A stretch of DNA of 64,000 nucleotides from Rhizobium sp. Pop5 (GTDB taxonomy: Bacteria > Pseudomonadota > Alphaproteobacteria > Rhizobiales > Rhizobiaceae), in NCBI RefSeq assembly GCF_024721175.1, contig NZ_CP099399.1, positions 2,232,001 through 2,296,000 on the forward strand, read 5' to 3'. Position 1 is the stretch's first letter; each line of letters starts with the position of its first letter. Positions 45,444 to 53,873 of this stretch are shown piece after piece. Position numbers and translations under genes: made by a program. Below the pieces are notes generated by a model. It was not told the origin of the DNA. It did no database searches and saw nothing but the letters and a program-made list of their open reading frames with translations.

Positions 45444-45519
45444 GTCGATGCGGTAGCGGGCCTCTTCGAAGTGCGATCCGAACGCGCCGGCGGCCCATCG
45501 ATGCAAGAAGCAACGCTGC

Positions 45520-45680
45520 GGCGCCTGCTTCGAGGCTTCGCCCTGCGGGCTGCGCGCCTCAGCATGAGGGAAGGTCGGGAATGCCGCGCCCTTATGGCGG
45601 ATGACGGAGCTGTCGTGCCAATGCCCGAGAGAGCCTCATCCTGAGGCACCCCTGCAGGGGCCTCGACGCCTGATGGTTGC
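45520..45680. repeat. REP-like repeats (family C), inverted pair
   Basis: GAGGCTTCGCCCTGCGGGCT with CTCAGCATGAGG, then GAGAGCCTCATCCTGAGGCA and GGGGCCTCGACGCC. Confidence 0.55.
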
Positions 45681-45703
45681 AGGAGCACCGCCGCGCTGCG
45701 GAT

Positions 45704-45853
45704 CTACCGTTCCTTGGGCGCGTCGCCGACTGCACCTTCGGCAAAGCGCTGCAAGGTATTAATCGCGCCGAAAATTCCACGGCCGCCGTAGTAAAAGCTG
45801 CTCCACAACAGCACGCTCAGAACAAAAGCCGCGATGAATGCCCAGAACTTCAC
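45704..45853 (-). CDS. Small membrane protein, 49 residues
   Basis: GTG start at 45853: MKFWAFIAAFVLSVLLWSSF then YYGGRGIFGAINTLQRFAEG and ending APKER. One clear TM helix at the N-terminus and a short soluble tail. No strong ribosome site, but composition and hydropathy are protein-like. Unknown function. Confidence 0.45.
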   Translation of the reverse strand: MKFWAFIAAFVLSVLLWSSFYYGGRGIFGAINTLQRFAEGAVGDAPKER

Positions 45854-46080
45854 GCAAAAAGTCTTTCTGACACAGCAAGATTTATCTTATATTAGGAATA
45901 TATACTTGAATGCGCCAAGCAAAGCAAATGGATTTATTCAACCGGAGGATTGCATGACATCGGCTTCCGCGGGAACTTCGACGGCTCGCTGACGACAGGC
46001 CAAAAACGGTTTTCACGCACTGGAGAAAGCCGGGCGGCCTCTTATTTCAACCACCAGATGGCAAACGAAAGGACCGCCCG
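45854..46080. other. Intergenic, AT-rich left half
   Basis: No supported gene; promoter of the VOC/PhnB-like gene expected here (GAAAGGACCGCCCG is its ribosome site). Confidence 0.35.
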
Positions 46081-46557
46081 ATGCTGAACAAGAACACGAT
46101 CTGCCTCTGGTACGACAGGGATGCCGAAGCGGCCGCCCGCTTCTATACCGAAGTCTTTCCCGGCAGCGCCATGGGCGCCGTCATCCGGGCGCCGGGCGAC
46201 TATCCCGATGGCAGGCAGGGAGACGTGCTGGTTGTCGAATTCACCGTCGCCGGCGTTCCCTGCATCGGGTTGAACGGTGGCCCTTCGATCAAGCACAATG
46301 AGTGCTTCTCCTTCCAGATCGCCACGGAAGATCAGGAGGAAACCGACCGCTACTGGAACGCGATCATCGGCAATGGCGGGCAGGAAAGCGCCTGCGGCTG
46401 GTGCAAGGACAAGTGGGGCGTTTCCTGGCAGATCACGCCGCGGGCGCTGAGCGAAGCGCTGAAGGCAAGCCCGGCCGAGGCCAAGCGCGCCTTCGACGCG
46501 ATGATGACCATGCAGAAGATCGACATCGCCGCGATCGAGGCGGCTCGGCGCGGCTGA
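46081..46557 (+). CDS. PhnB / 3-demethylubiquinone-methyltransferase-like VOC protein
   Basis: 158 residues. MLNKNTICLWYDRDAEAAARFYTEVFPGS is typical of the family (quoted in part); also PCIGLNGGPSIKHNECFSFQ, DRYWNAIIGNGGQESACGWC and KWGVSWQITPRALSEAL. VOC-fold protein, generally uncharacterised despite the methyltransferase name. Confidence 0.88.
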   Translation: MLNKNTICLWYDRDAEAAARFYTEVFPGSAMGAVIRAPGDYPDGRQGDVLVVEFTVAGVPCIGLNGGPSIKHNECFSFQIATEDQEETDRYWNAIIGNGGQESACGWCKDKWGVSWQITPRALSEALKASPAEAKRAFDAMMTMQKIDIAAIEAARRG

Positions 46558-46590
46558 GGCGTGTCGTGACCTTGCATCGGCGCAGCAAAA

Positions 46591-46615
46591 AGCCCCGCCA
46601 ATCATTGGCGGGGCT
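46591..46615. terminator. Strong hairpin after VOC gene
   Basis: AGCCCCGCCAA-TCA-TTGGCGGGGCT: 11-bp perfect stem, preceded by AAAA and followed by GTTCTT. Good intrinsic terminator, 34 bp past the stop codon. Confidence 0.8.
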
Positions 46616-46754
46616 GTTCTTGCTGAAAATCGATCGCAATAGATCCTGGGAGAATCAATGCCCGCCTTCTGCCAGCCGAAGCTGGCGCGGGGCTTGCGCC
46701 ATTGCCGGAACCACCGCTGACCTGCTTCGTTTCCCGAAAAAAGCGAGGTGAAAC

Positions 46755-47600
46755 ATGTATGTCGTTCTCGGCGCAACTGGCAATGTCGGCTCCGGCCTCA
46801 TCGAGGCGCTGCGCGCATCGGGCGAAAGCGTCATCGCGGTCGTCCACAGCGCTGAGAAGGCGCGCGCGATCGGCTACGGAAATGTCGAGGCCGTGGTTCA
46901 GGATGTGTCTGATGTCGCAGGGTTACGGGCCGTCTTCCGGCGCGGCAGGCGCGCCTTTCTCCTCAATCCGCCGGCCGATCCCGGCACCGATACCAACAGA
47001 GAGGAGTTGAAGACCGCACGCAGCATCGCCGCCGCGCTTGAGAATTCCGGCCTCGAAAAAATCGTGGTGCAATCGACCTACGGCGCCATGCAAGGCGACG
47101 GCATTGGCGACCTCACGGTGCTCCACGAATTCGAGCGGTTGGCCGAAGCCAGCGGCATCGCAACGGCGATCAACCGCGGCGCCTATTACTACACCAATCT
47201 CGACACGCTGCTGGAACCCGCTCGACAGGGCTTCATCCCGACTGCCTTTCCCGAAGACTTAACCTTGCCGATGGTCTCGCCCGCCGATCTCGGAAAGGCT
47301 GCCGCCGCCCGCCTGGCGAGCGCGGCGAGTGACACTGGCATCCAATATGTGGAAGGGCCCGAGCGATATGATTTCGCCGATGTCGCGGCTGCCTTCTCCT
47401 CGCTCGTGGGAAGACCGGTCCGCGTGGCGACCACGCCGCGCAGCGAGTTGGAGAACAGTTTTCGCGCGCTCGGTTTTTCGCCCGCCGCCGCCCGTGCCTA
47501 TGCCCGCATGACCGAGGCGACGCTCGACGGTCCCGAACTGCCGCCGGCACCGCATCGTGGCACGATCAGGCTCCAGGATCACATAGCCGCGCTGGGCTGA
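46755..47600 (+). CDS. NmrA-like NAD(P)-binding protein
   Basis: 281 residues. Rossmann start MYVVLGATGNVGSGLIEALR (GxxGxxG), then AFLLNPPADPGTDTNREELK, VQSTYGAMQGDGIGDLTVLH and a C-terminal substrate region RTIRLQD-like end. Atypical SDR of the NmrA/QOR2 group, often redox sensors or quinone reductases. RBS GAGGTGAAAC upstream. Confidence 0.87.
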   Translation: MYVVLGATGNVGSGLIEALRASGESVIAVVHSAEKARAIGYGNVEAVVQDVSDVAGLRAVFRRGRRAFLLNPPADPGTDTNREELKTARSIAAALENSGLEKIVVQSTYGAMQGDGIGDLTVLHEFERLAEASGIATAINRGAYYYTNLDTLLEPARQGFIPTAFPEDLTLPMVSPADLGKAAAARLASAASDTGIQYVEGPERYDFADVAAAFSSLVGRPVRVATTPRSELENSFRALGFSPAAARAYARMTEATLDGPELPPAPHRGTIRLQDHIAALG

Positions 47601-47632
47601 TCCGCGCCTTTGTCCTGAAAACAGAGACTTAA

Positions 47633-47668
47633 GGCGCATTGCCTGAATCAAATTCTCAGCAATGCGCC
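47633..47668. terminator. Hairpin between convergent genes
   Basis: GGCGCATTGC ... GCAATGCGCC, 10-bp perfect arms around a loop holding TGAATCAAATTCT, a motif also found near 8211 and 10853. Possible bidirectional terminator or small repeat. Confidence 0.55.
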
Positions 47669-47678
47669 CTGAGCGCCG

Positions 47679-49211
47679 TCAGGCGAACAAGATGTCCGAG
47701 ACGTGGTGCACCACGGAGATTTCGTCGGTCGCGCTGTTGGTGATGTAGATGGAATCCGCCGCCGTGTCATAGACCACGTTGGTGATGATATCGTCTCCCG
47801 GTATGGCGAGGTTGATATCGACGGCCGTCTTCACCCCGGTCGCAAAGTCGAATGCCGTGCCGATATGCTCGCTGCCGTAGGAATCGCCGAAGAAGAAGGT
47901 GCCGTCGACGGCAAAGCCGTAGCCGAGCCCGCCGGCCGAAAAACTCTTGGATTCGATCGGGTTCAGCGTATGGGGATCGATTTTGGAGACCTGCCAGGTG
48001 GCATCGTCGAGGCGGCCGACGACATAAATGCCGGTGGAATCCTGCATCGTATTGACCGCCGTGAAGCCGCCCCAGTCGAACGTACCTGCCCAGTTCTGGC
48101 CGATAAGGCCGGGGATCGACGCCCCCTTCTGATCGAGCGATCCGTCGGCGGCATCCCACTTTGCGAGATAGGTCTGATCGGGGAACGGGTCCTCCCCGCC
48201 TCTCGCCTCGTTGGTTCTTCCGATGATCTCGCCGCCGCGGACCGAAAAATAGGTTCCGCCGATGTCATATTCGCCCTTGTCATAGTCGCCGAGAGAGATG
48301 GCGCCGCTGGCCTTGCCGGCCTCGAAAGCCGAGGCATTGTCGTAAATGCTCACCATGGAATCATCCGGGAAACCATGGCCGGAACTGACGTAAAACTTGC
48401 CCGTCAGCGGATCGATGGCAACGCCCTGGAGTTCGTAATGGTCGTCGAAGCCGCGCACGACCTCCGCCTGGGCTTCGGCATGCGCCGTATTCACAGACTT
48501 CCCGTCCGTCACGCCATCGACGGTCAGCGTGATCACGCCGGCATCCGCGTGACCGGCGCCGTCCGAGACCTTGTACTGGAGCTTCTCGGTCACATGCTCG
48601 CCATCGTCGAGGCCCGCCTTGACGGCCGGATCGAGATCGTAAGTGAAGCTTCCGTCGCCCGAGAAATGGAAGGTGCCGAATTCTCCCGCCACATCGGTCG
48701 TCTGTCCATGACCGGCAGCAATGCTGGTGCCGCCGACCGAACGCAGGAAGAGCGTTCCCGCCTCGCCCGGGTGATCATTGGCGAGCACATTGCGGGCCAT
48801 CTCGCTTCCCTCATGAAAGGAGAAGGTGTCGTCGCCCGCCGCCGGCGGGCTGGTCACCCCGTGAACGTCGAGCTTGAAGTGGCCGACATCGGTATTGCCC
48901 GCGCCATCGGAGATCTTGTAGCCGATCGTCTCCGTCAGCGTCATTCCTTGAACGAAACCCACCTTGGCGGCTTCGTGCAAAGTATAGCTGTAGGAGCCGT
49001 CAGCCTTGACGTGAAACGTGCCGTGCTCACCCTCGATATCGGTGATCGCGCCATCCTTCTTGGCAAGAACCCGCTCGCCGTCGAGGAATGTGAGAAACAG
49101 GTTGCCGGAGCCCCCGGCCAGATCATTGTCCAGCAGATTGCCTGAAATCACATCATTCTCGGAAGCGCTGCTGACATCGTCGACCGCCACAGGTTTTTCA
49201 AGCACTGTCAT
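47679..49211 (-). CDS. Secreted cadherin-like (CHDL/VCBS) protein with beta-propeller-like C-terminus
   Basis: 510 residues; ATG 49211 with AAGGAGATATCC. No Sec signal. Two CHDL/VCBS modules, ~10-120 and ~120-240: SGNLLDNDLAGGSGNLFLTF, GEHGTFHVKADGSYSYTLHE, then RNVLANDHPGEAGTLFLRSV, GEFGTFHFSGDGSFTYDLD. Residues ~260-510 form blade-like repeats (YELQGVAIDPLTGKFYVSSG, TWQVSKIDPHTLNPIESKSF) as in beta-propellers. Rhizobial CHDL proteins are exported by PrsDE and bind surface polysaccharide; a similar role is inferred. Confidence 0.82.
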   Translation of the reverse strand: MTVLEKPVAVDDVSSASENDVISGNLLDNDLAGGSGNLFLTFLDGERVLAKKDGAITDIEGEHGTFHVKADGSYSYTLHEAAKVGFVQGMTLTETIGYKISDGAGNTDVGHFKLDVHGVTSPPAAGDDTFSFHEGSEMARNVLANDHPGEAGTLFLRSVGGTSIAAGHGQTTDVAGEFGTFHFSGDGSFTYDLDPAVKAGLDDGEHVTEKLQYKVSDGAGHADAGVITLTVDGVTDGKSVNTAHAEAQAEVVRGFDDHYELQGVAIDPLTGKFYVSSGHGFPDDSMVSIYDNASAFEAGKASGAISLGDYDKGEYDIGGTYFSVRGGEIIGRTNEARGGEDPFPDQTYLAKWDAADGSLDQKGASIPGLIGQNWAGTFDWGGFTAVNTMQDSTGIYVVGRLDDATWQVSKIDPHTLNPIESKSFSAGGLGYGFAVDGTFFFGDSYGSEHIGTAFDFATGVKTAVDINLAIPGDDIITNVVYDTAADSIYITNSATDEISVVHHVSDILFA

Positions 49212-49330
49212 GGATATCTCCTTCAAGAGCCATTCGCCTTTGTCGACCGAGAGGAAAGCAGCCGAGACCCCGGAGGTCAATGGATTTTCTAGCAGGAGTG
49301 GTATTTTAGCTTTTCACAGCTTTGTCACTC

Positions 49331-49385
49331 AGAGAGCCTTGTCCTGAGGTGCGGCAGCCGAAGCCTCGAAGGACGAGGCGGGCAC
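49331..49385. repeat. REP-like repeat (family C)
   Basis: GAGCCTTGTCCTGAGGTGCG and GAAGCCTCGAAGGACGAGGC, just downstream (minus sense, upstream) of the CHDL gene. Confidence 0.6.
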
Positions 49386-49405
49386 ACCGCCGACGCCTGC
49401 TCCGT

Positions 49406-50575
49406 TCAATCGCCGACGGTAAATCCCCACAAGGACGGATCGATCAGTTCCCGCGGCGGGATCATCTCACCAAAGTCGACCGACCGGCGTTTGGCCTCGA
49501 CGGCGGCGAAGGTCTCGATTGCGCCCGATGAATCGCGACCGATGAGCTTCAGCGGAATGCCATCCGGAGTGACGCATTCGGCTCTGATGACGTTTTTGAC
49601 GGCCGGTCTCAAAATATCAGGCTTCAAATCGAACCAGGTGCATTTTTCTCCGCGGTGCGATGACGCCGGCAGCTTCATGTCGACTCGCTCGAATGTCTTG
49701 TCGAAGGCGGTGTAGGGATAGCTGGACGCGCGCGGCGAGCGGCGGGCCTCGAAGCGATGCAGGTCGTCGATCGTGGAGACCGCCATGCCCTGATCCTCAA
49801 GCTCGTTCCAAACCTTGAACTGCACCGCTCCATCAGGGCCGCGACGGTCTTCGAGCCGCCATGGATAATGCCTGAGCAGCCTGATGTAAGTCTGGCCGTC
49901 GGCTGTTTTCATTCTGACATCGAAATCGACACGGTCTGCGGGCCTCTCGGGATAATCCCGGCGCGGCTTCAGCCAGAAGGCCGGCTCGAAGATCCTTTTC
50001 GGCGGCCGGACGTCGGATTCCGCCACCGGTCCGCGCTCGAGCCTGACCAGATTCGTGCCGTCCATCGCCGTCATTTCGCCGAACGGCTGGCTGGTGGCGA
50101 TTTCGATGCCGTCGCGCGAGACGCAGGTGCGCCAGGGCGGATGCAGCTGGTCTTTCACCGCGGCCTTCTCAATCAACTCCCACCATCTGCAGACCTCGCC
50201 GGCCGCAATGCGAACTACACCGGTATCCCTGGCCTCCTGAGGCGACGCCTTCTCGACGATCGCGGTGGCGAAATCTTCGTCATCCTCCGATTTTGCGATC
50301 CACAGCAGAAAGGGGTTATCGAAATAGTTTCCGTAGGCGACTGTTGTGACCGGGGTCTTGACCTCTTCGACCTTCGTCCATCCCCTATGATGCAGGACGG
50401 TGCGCGTGAAGGTTTTCACCTCGCCCCAGGTTTCCCGAATAACCATGGAAGCCCTGTAATCGGGAACATCCCGGGTGGCGAAGAAGGGAATATCGTCAGC
50501 CCTGCCGCCGCCGGCCGCAAATAACCCGGCGCCTCCTGCGAGCCCGAAGACCAGGGCCGCTACACGTATCTTCAA
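49406..50575 (-). CDS. Exported protein, paralogue A of an uncharacterised family
   Basis: 389 residues with TTG start at 50575 (GAGGATTTCATC before it), giving signal peptide MKIRVAALVFGLAGGAGLFA. Mature part: RDVPDYRASMVIRETWGEVK, VLHHRGWTKVEEV, PPKRIFEPAFWLKPRRDYPE, RLLRHYPWRLEDRR, VWNELEDQGMAVSTID, LIDPSLWGFTVGD. The same pattern occurs in the gene at 51116-52237. Four Cys suggest disulfides. No known domain. Confidence 0.75.
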   Translation of the reverse strand: MKIRVAALVFGLAGGAGLFAAGGGRADDIPFFATRDVPDYRASMVIRETWGEVKTFTRTVLHHRGWTKVEEVKTPVTTVAYGNYFDNPFLLWIAKSEDDEDFATAIVEKASPQEARDTGVVRIAAGEVCRWWELIEKAAVKDQLHPPWRTCVSRDGIEIATSQPFGEMTAMDGTNLVRLERGPVAESDVRPPKRIFEPAFWLKPRRDYPERPADRVDFDVRMKTADGQTYIRLLRHYPWRLEDRRGPDGAVQFKVWNELEDQGMAVSTIDDLHRFEARRSPRASSYPYTAFDKTFERVDMKLPASSHRGEKCTWFDLKPDILRPAVKNVIRAECVTPDGIPLKLIGRDSSGAIETFAAVEAKRRSVDFGEMIPPRELIDPSLWGFTVGD

Positions 50576-50685
50576 GATGAAATCCTCGCCAATCCCAGAA
50601 AGCCTGCCAACCGCAATCCCGCACCGCACTCTGATTGACTTGAGGAGAAAATCAATATTCATTCAAGCCAAAGTTGAGGATTTGT

Positions 50686-51099
50686 ATGAAAAACGCCTTT
50701 ATATACTTGATATTAGCAGTGACGGCGATTCCGCTGTCGAGCTGCACGACGACCTCCGAAACCTCCCGCCAACAGTCTCTTTCGATCACCGCGCGCAGCG
50801 GCGTCAGAACGCTTGTGGCCAAGAACTGGCACATCGACGACGACTGCCGCCATATCGATTACCCCGCCATTGAAATCGTCGAGCGCCCCAAGCATGGCCG
50901 CCTCGAAATCGTCCACGAACCGCTCTTCCCCAAGCTCGACGGAAAAGCCTCGAAATGCGCGACAACCAAAGTCAACGGCGTCGTCGGCTATTATACGCCG
51001 AACCCCGGCTACACCGGCCAAGACCGGCTGGTCATCCGCTCGCCCTATGAAGACGGGAAGACGGAAGAAGGCGTGTTGAGCGTGACGGTGGTGAAGTAG
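50686..51099 (+). CDS. Small lipoprotein, unknown
   Basis: 137 residues; ATG 50686 with GAGGATTTGT. Lipobox IPLSSC (Cys ~20). The mature part is beta-rich, with NWHIDDDCRHIDYPAIEIVE and GVVGYYTPNPGYTGQDRLVI, resembling an Ig-like/bacterial beta-sandwich tail. Divergent from paralogue A and convergent with paralogue B. Confidence 0.7.
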   Translation: MKNAFIYLILAVTAIPLSSCTTTSETSRQQSLSITARSGVRTLVAKNWHIDDDCRHIDYPAIEIVERPKHGRLEIVHEPLFPKLDGKASKCATTKVNGVVGYYTPNPGYTGQDRLVIRSPYEDGKTEEGVLSVTVVK

Positions 51100-51115
51100 A
51101 CGGCCATCCGATCGA

Positions 51116-52237
51116 TCAATCGCTGACGGAAAAACCCCATGAGGACGGATCGATCAATCCCGGCGGCGGGAGCATCTCCCGGAGCTCGACCGGACGGCGT
51201 TTAATCTCGACGGCGGTGTAGCTGTCGCCGTGTCCCCATCCCGAGAGAATATTGATTTTGAGAGATATGCCGTCCGGCGTCAGGCATTCATGTCTGCCCG
51301 CGTCGGAAAGGCCGGGCGTCATATCGAACCAGGAGCAAGTTTCTCCAAGCGCGTCACCGTTCCGTTTCAGGTCGACCTGACCTGTCTTCAGCTGGAAAGT
51401 ATTGTATGGGTGCTGGGGATCAAGCTGTGCACGGGCGGCGTGAAGACTATGCCCGTCTTTGGAGGACATGATCCAGATTCCCTGGTTTTCGAGTTCGTTC
51501 CAAATCGTGAGTTTCAGAGATCCGCCCTTTTCGCGGCGCTCTTCGGATCGCCAGGGATAATGCCTCAAAACTCTGACCTCCGACCAGTTCCCGACCATTC
51601 TGGCTTCAAAGTCGACGAGAGCTTCAGGCTCGGGATAATCCCGTAGCGGCTTCAGCCAGAACCATGGATCGAACAACCTCTTCGGCGGCGCAACCTCGGA
51701 TTCCGCGACGGCTGTTCGGTCGAGCCGGACCAATTGCGTGTCGCTCATCGGCTTCCCCTCGCGGAACAGAACCTTTTCCGCAACTTCAATGCCGTCGGCC
51801 GACAGACAACTGAACCAAAGCGGCGACATCGCGTCGCTTGTGCGGATGAGTTGCCGCCAGTTGCAAGCTTCTCCAACTTGGTTGTCAGTCTCGCCGGTTT
51901 CCTTCGCTTGCTTCACGCTGAGGTCCAGGCTCCGATCGGTCCTTTCAATGCTCATCCACGTAAAGTCTTCGTTGCCGGTCTTGGTCATCCGCAACACGGT
52001 GTTGTCGAAGAAATTCCCGTAGGAGACGGTTGTTTGGTCGCCATTGACCGATTCAACCCGCGTCCAGCCCTTGTGATGAACGACCGAACGCAACATTTCC
52101 TTCGGCTCACCGTAAGTGTTCCGAACGATCATCGACGCGGTGTAGTCCGGAACGTCGCGCGTGGGCGCAAAGGGAACTTCACTTGCATTGCCGGCACCGG
52201 CAGCGAACACGAAGAGACAGGTCGCGATACGCCTCAC
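51116..52237 (-). CDS. Exported protein, paralogue B of the same family
   Basis: 373 residues. GTG start at 52237 chosen: its ribosome site CAGGAG lies inside the last codons of the upstream gene, whose TAA is only 4 bases before. Signal peptide MRRIATCLFVFAAGAGNASE. Mature part mirrors paralogue A: RDVPDYTASMIVRNTYGEPK, VVHHKGWTRVESV, PPKRLFDPWFWLKPLRDYPE, VLRHYPWRSEERR, LIDPSSWGFSVSD. Function unknown. Confidence 0.75.
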   Translation of the reverse strand: MRRIATCLFVFAAGAGNASEVPFAPTRDVPDYTASMIVRNTYGEPKEMLRSVVHHKGWTRVESVNGDQTTVSYGNFFDNTVLRMTKTGNEDFTWMSIERTDRSLDLSVKQAKETGETDNQVGEACNWRQLIRTSDAMSPLWFSCLSADGIEVAEKVLFREGKPMSDTQLVRLDRTAVAESEVAPPKRLFDPWFWLKPLRDYPEPEALVDFEARMVGNWSEVRVLRHYPWRSEERREKGGSLKLTIWNELENQGIWIMSSKDGHSLHAARAQLDPQHPYNTFQLKTGQVDLKRNGDALGETCSWFDMTPGLSDAGRHECLTPDGISLKINILSGWGHGDSYTAVEIKRRPVELREMLPPPGLIDPSSWGFSVSD

Positions 52238-52241
52238 TCGT

Positions 52242-52700
52242 TTACTCCTGGCCATCCTTCGGCCCCTTCGCGTATTCACAGATCGAGGTGGAATAGAATG
52301 TCTGGCCAGCAAATTCGTGTTTCGACAAGCCGAATTCGAACACGCCGAATTTCTTGTCACGATAATAAAACGCTGACGTAAGGAACTCGCTCAACCGTCC
52401 GCAGTCCCCCATGCCGGCGCCGGTATAGACCGACAAAGCCTTGCCCTTGAAGGTCCCCTTCACCACCTTGTCGATCTCAAAGTCGCCGCGCGTCAGGCGT
52501 GGCGCTTCACCGTCCGAACGTGGATCTGGCATCTCGACGCCAAAGGTCACGAGCTTCATGCGGCCTCTGACGATCAAATCCGCTTCCGCGAATTTGTCCT
52601 TCGCAGACGATCGTCCGCAACTGCAGGCGGATGCCGCCGAAGCCGACAGCACCACCAGGACCGACGCGGCGACGAAGGCCACGGCACGATATGAATTCAT
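52242..52700 (-). CDS. Exported NTR/TIMP-like small protein
   Basis: 152 residues; ATG 52700 with GGAGGGGGATTTCA. Signal peptide ending SASAASA, mature start CSCGRSSAKDKFAEADLIVR then GRM. A Cys-x-Cys-Gly N-terminus followed by a xADxIVRGR strand is the pattern of netrin/TIMP-like bacterial exported proteins. Co-transcribed and translationally linked to paralogue B. Confidence 0.72.
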   Translation of the reverse strand: MNSYRAVAFVAASVLVVLSASAASACSCGRSSAKDKFAEADLIVRGRMKLVTFGVEMPDPRSDGEAPRLTRGDFEIDKVVKGTFKGKALSVYTGAGMGDCGRLSEFLTSAFYYRDKKFGVFEFGLSKHEFAGQTFYSTSICEYAKGPKDGQE

Positions 52701-52957
52701 TGAAATCCCCCTCCGCGCGGCTGAAATCCTGCGCGCCTCATCCACAGCATCACCGGAGATTTGTCGGGATTGAGGCGAAGGACTGGACGATTTCCCGCGG
52801 TGGTGGAGAGAAATGGAACGATGTCGCTAACCACTCCCTCGCGCAGCCAGGCTACGTCGGCAGCGACAGGTTCATTCTCAGGCCCCCGAAGAGCAAGGCC
52901 GCATTATGGCACGCCCATCTGTGCTTATTCAAAACGTAAGTATGGTGGAGACGCATC

Positions 52958-53794
52958 TCACCCCAGCACCCGCCTGATCTTCTCCACATCCTCCGCCGTC
53001 GCCGGATTATACACCACCATGCTGAGATCCGGCCGCCCATCCACCTGAAAGGCGGAATATTCGAAGGAAAGCAGCCCGAGCAGCGGGTGCTTGATGTGCT
53101 TGACACCTTCGCCGTGGCTGCGCACATCGTTGTCGCGCCACATCGCCAGAAATTCCGGGCTTTTCCGGCAGAGCTCGTCGACCAGCGGCTCGACTTGTTC
53201 CGCAGCCCCCGCACGGGCGGCGTCCACCCGGAAGGCGGCGACGACGAAGCGGGCGACACTTTCCCAGTCGTATTGGGCGGCGCGCACGCGCGGATCGAGG
53301 AAGATGAAGCGCAGCACGTTGCGCTCTTCCGGCGGCAGCGCGGCGTAATCGGTGAGCAGCACGGTCGCCGCCCGGTTCCAGCCGACGACGTCCCAGATCG
53401 CGGTGCGGATCAGCGCCGGGCTCGGGTCCAGCGCGTCGAGCACGCCCTGCAGCCGCGGCGTCACACCCTGTTCGCTGCGGTAGCGCACCTCGGGCGGGCG
53501 GCCGAGACCGATGAGGAAGAGATGTTCGCGCTCGATATCGGTCAGCATCAGCGCCCGCGAGATCCGGTCGAGCACGTCGGCGGACGGCGCCCCGCCACGG
53601 CCCTGCTCCAGCCAGGTGTACCAGGTCGGGCTGATATTGGCGCGGCCCGCTACCTCCTCGCGGCGCAGGCCCGGCGTACGGCGCCGCTCGCCGGCGAAAC
53701 CGAAGGCGGCAGGGTCGAGCTTGGCGCGGCGATCCTTGAGGTAAGCGCCGAGCCGGTTTTCGGAGGTGACGAATTCGCTCATCCTGTTAGCCAT
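52958..53794 (-). CDS. XRE-type HTH regulator with MmyB-like ligand domain
   Basis: 278 residues (start 53794 or 53782; neither has a good Shine-Dalgarno site). N-terminal HTH ~10-75: LGAYLKDRRAKLDPAAFGFA, RTPGLRREEVAGRANISPTW, YTWLEQGRG. C-terminal MmyB_LBD (PAS-like) with VVGWNRAATVLLTDYAALPP, NVLRFIFLDPRVRAAQYDWE and LGLLSFEYSAFQVDGRPDLS. Such proteins bind fatty-acid-like ligands and usually regulate an adjacent, divergent SDR gene, as here. Confidence 0.92.
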   Translation of the reverse strand: MANRMSEFVTSENRLGAYLKDRRAKLDPAAFGFAGERRRTPGLRREEVAGRANISPTWYTWLEQGRGGAPSADVLDRISRALMLTDIEREHLFLIGLGRPPEVRYRSEQGVTPRLQGVLDALDPSPALIRTAIWDVVGWNRAATVLLTDYAALPPEERNVLRFIFLDPRVRAAQYDWESVARFVVAAFRVDAARAGAAEQVEPLVDELCRKSPEFLAMWRDNDVRSHGEGVKHIKHPLLGLLSFEYSAFQVDGRPDLSMVVYNPATAEDVEKIRRVLG

Positions 53795-53796
53795 TA

Positions 53797-53828
53797 TACC
53801 ATGATAATATCACTACTTTACCATGATA
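53797..53828. promoter_or_regulatory. Direct repeat TACCATGATA x2 in divergent promoter (operator candidate)
   Basis: TACCATGATA at 53797-53806 and 53819-53828, centre spacing 22 bp, i.e. two helical turns. Located between the HTH regulator and the SDR gene; probable binding site of the regulator for autoregulation and SDR control. Confidence 0.55.
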
Positions 53829-53873
53829 GCACTCTCGCCGATATCTGTCTCCAGCCAATCAGGAGATATCGAC

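Noticed and set aside
47703..49145. 480-codon rightward frame opposite the CHDL protein
   Set aside because: Antisense shadow; the leftward frame has a strong ribosome site and two CHDL modules.
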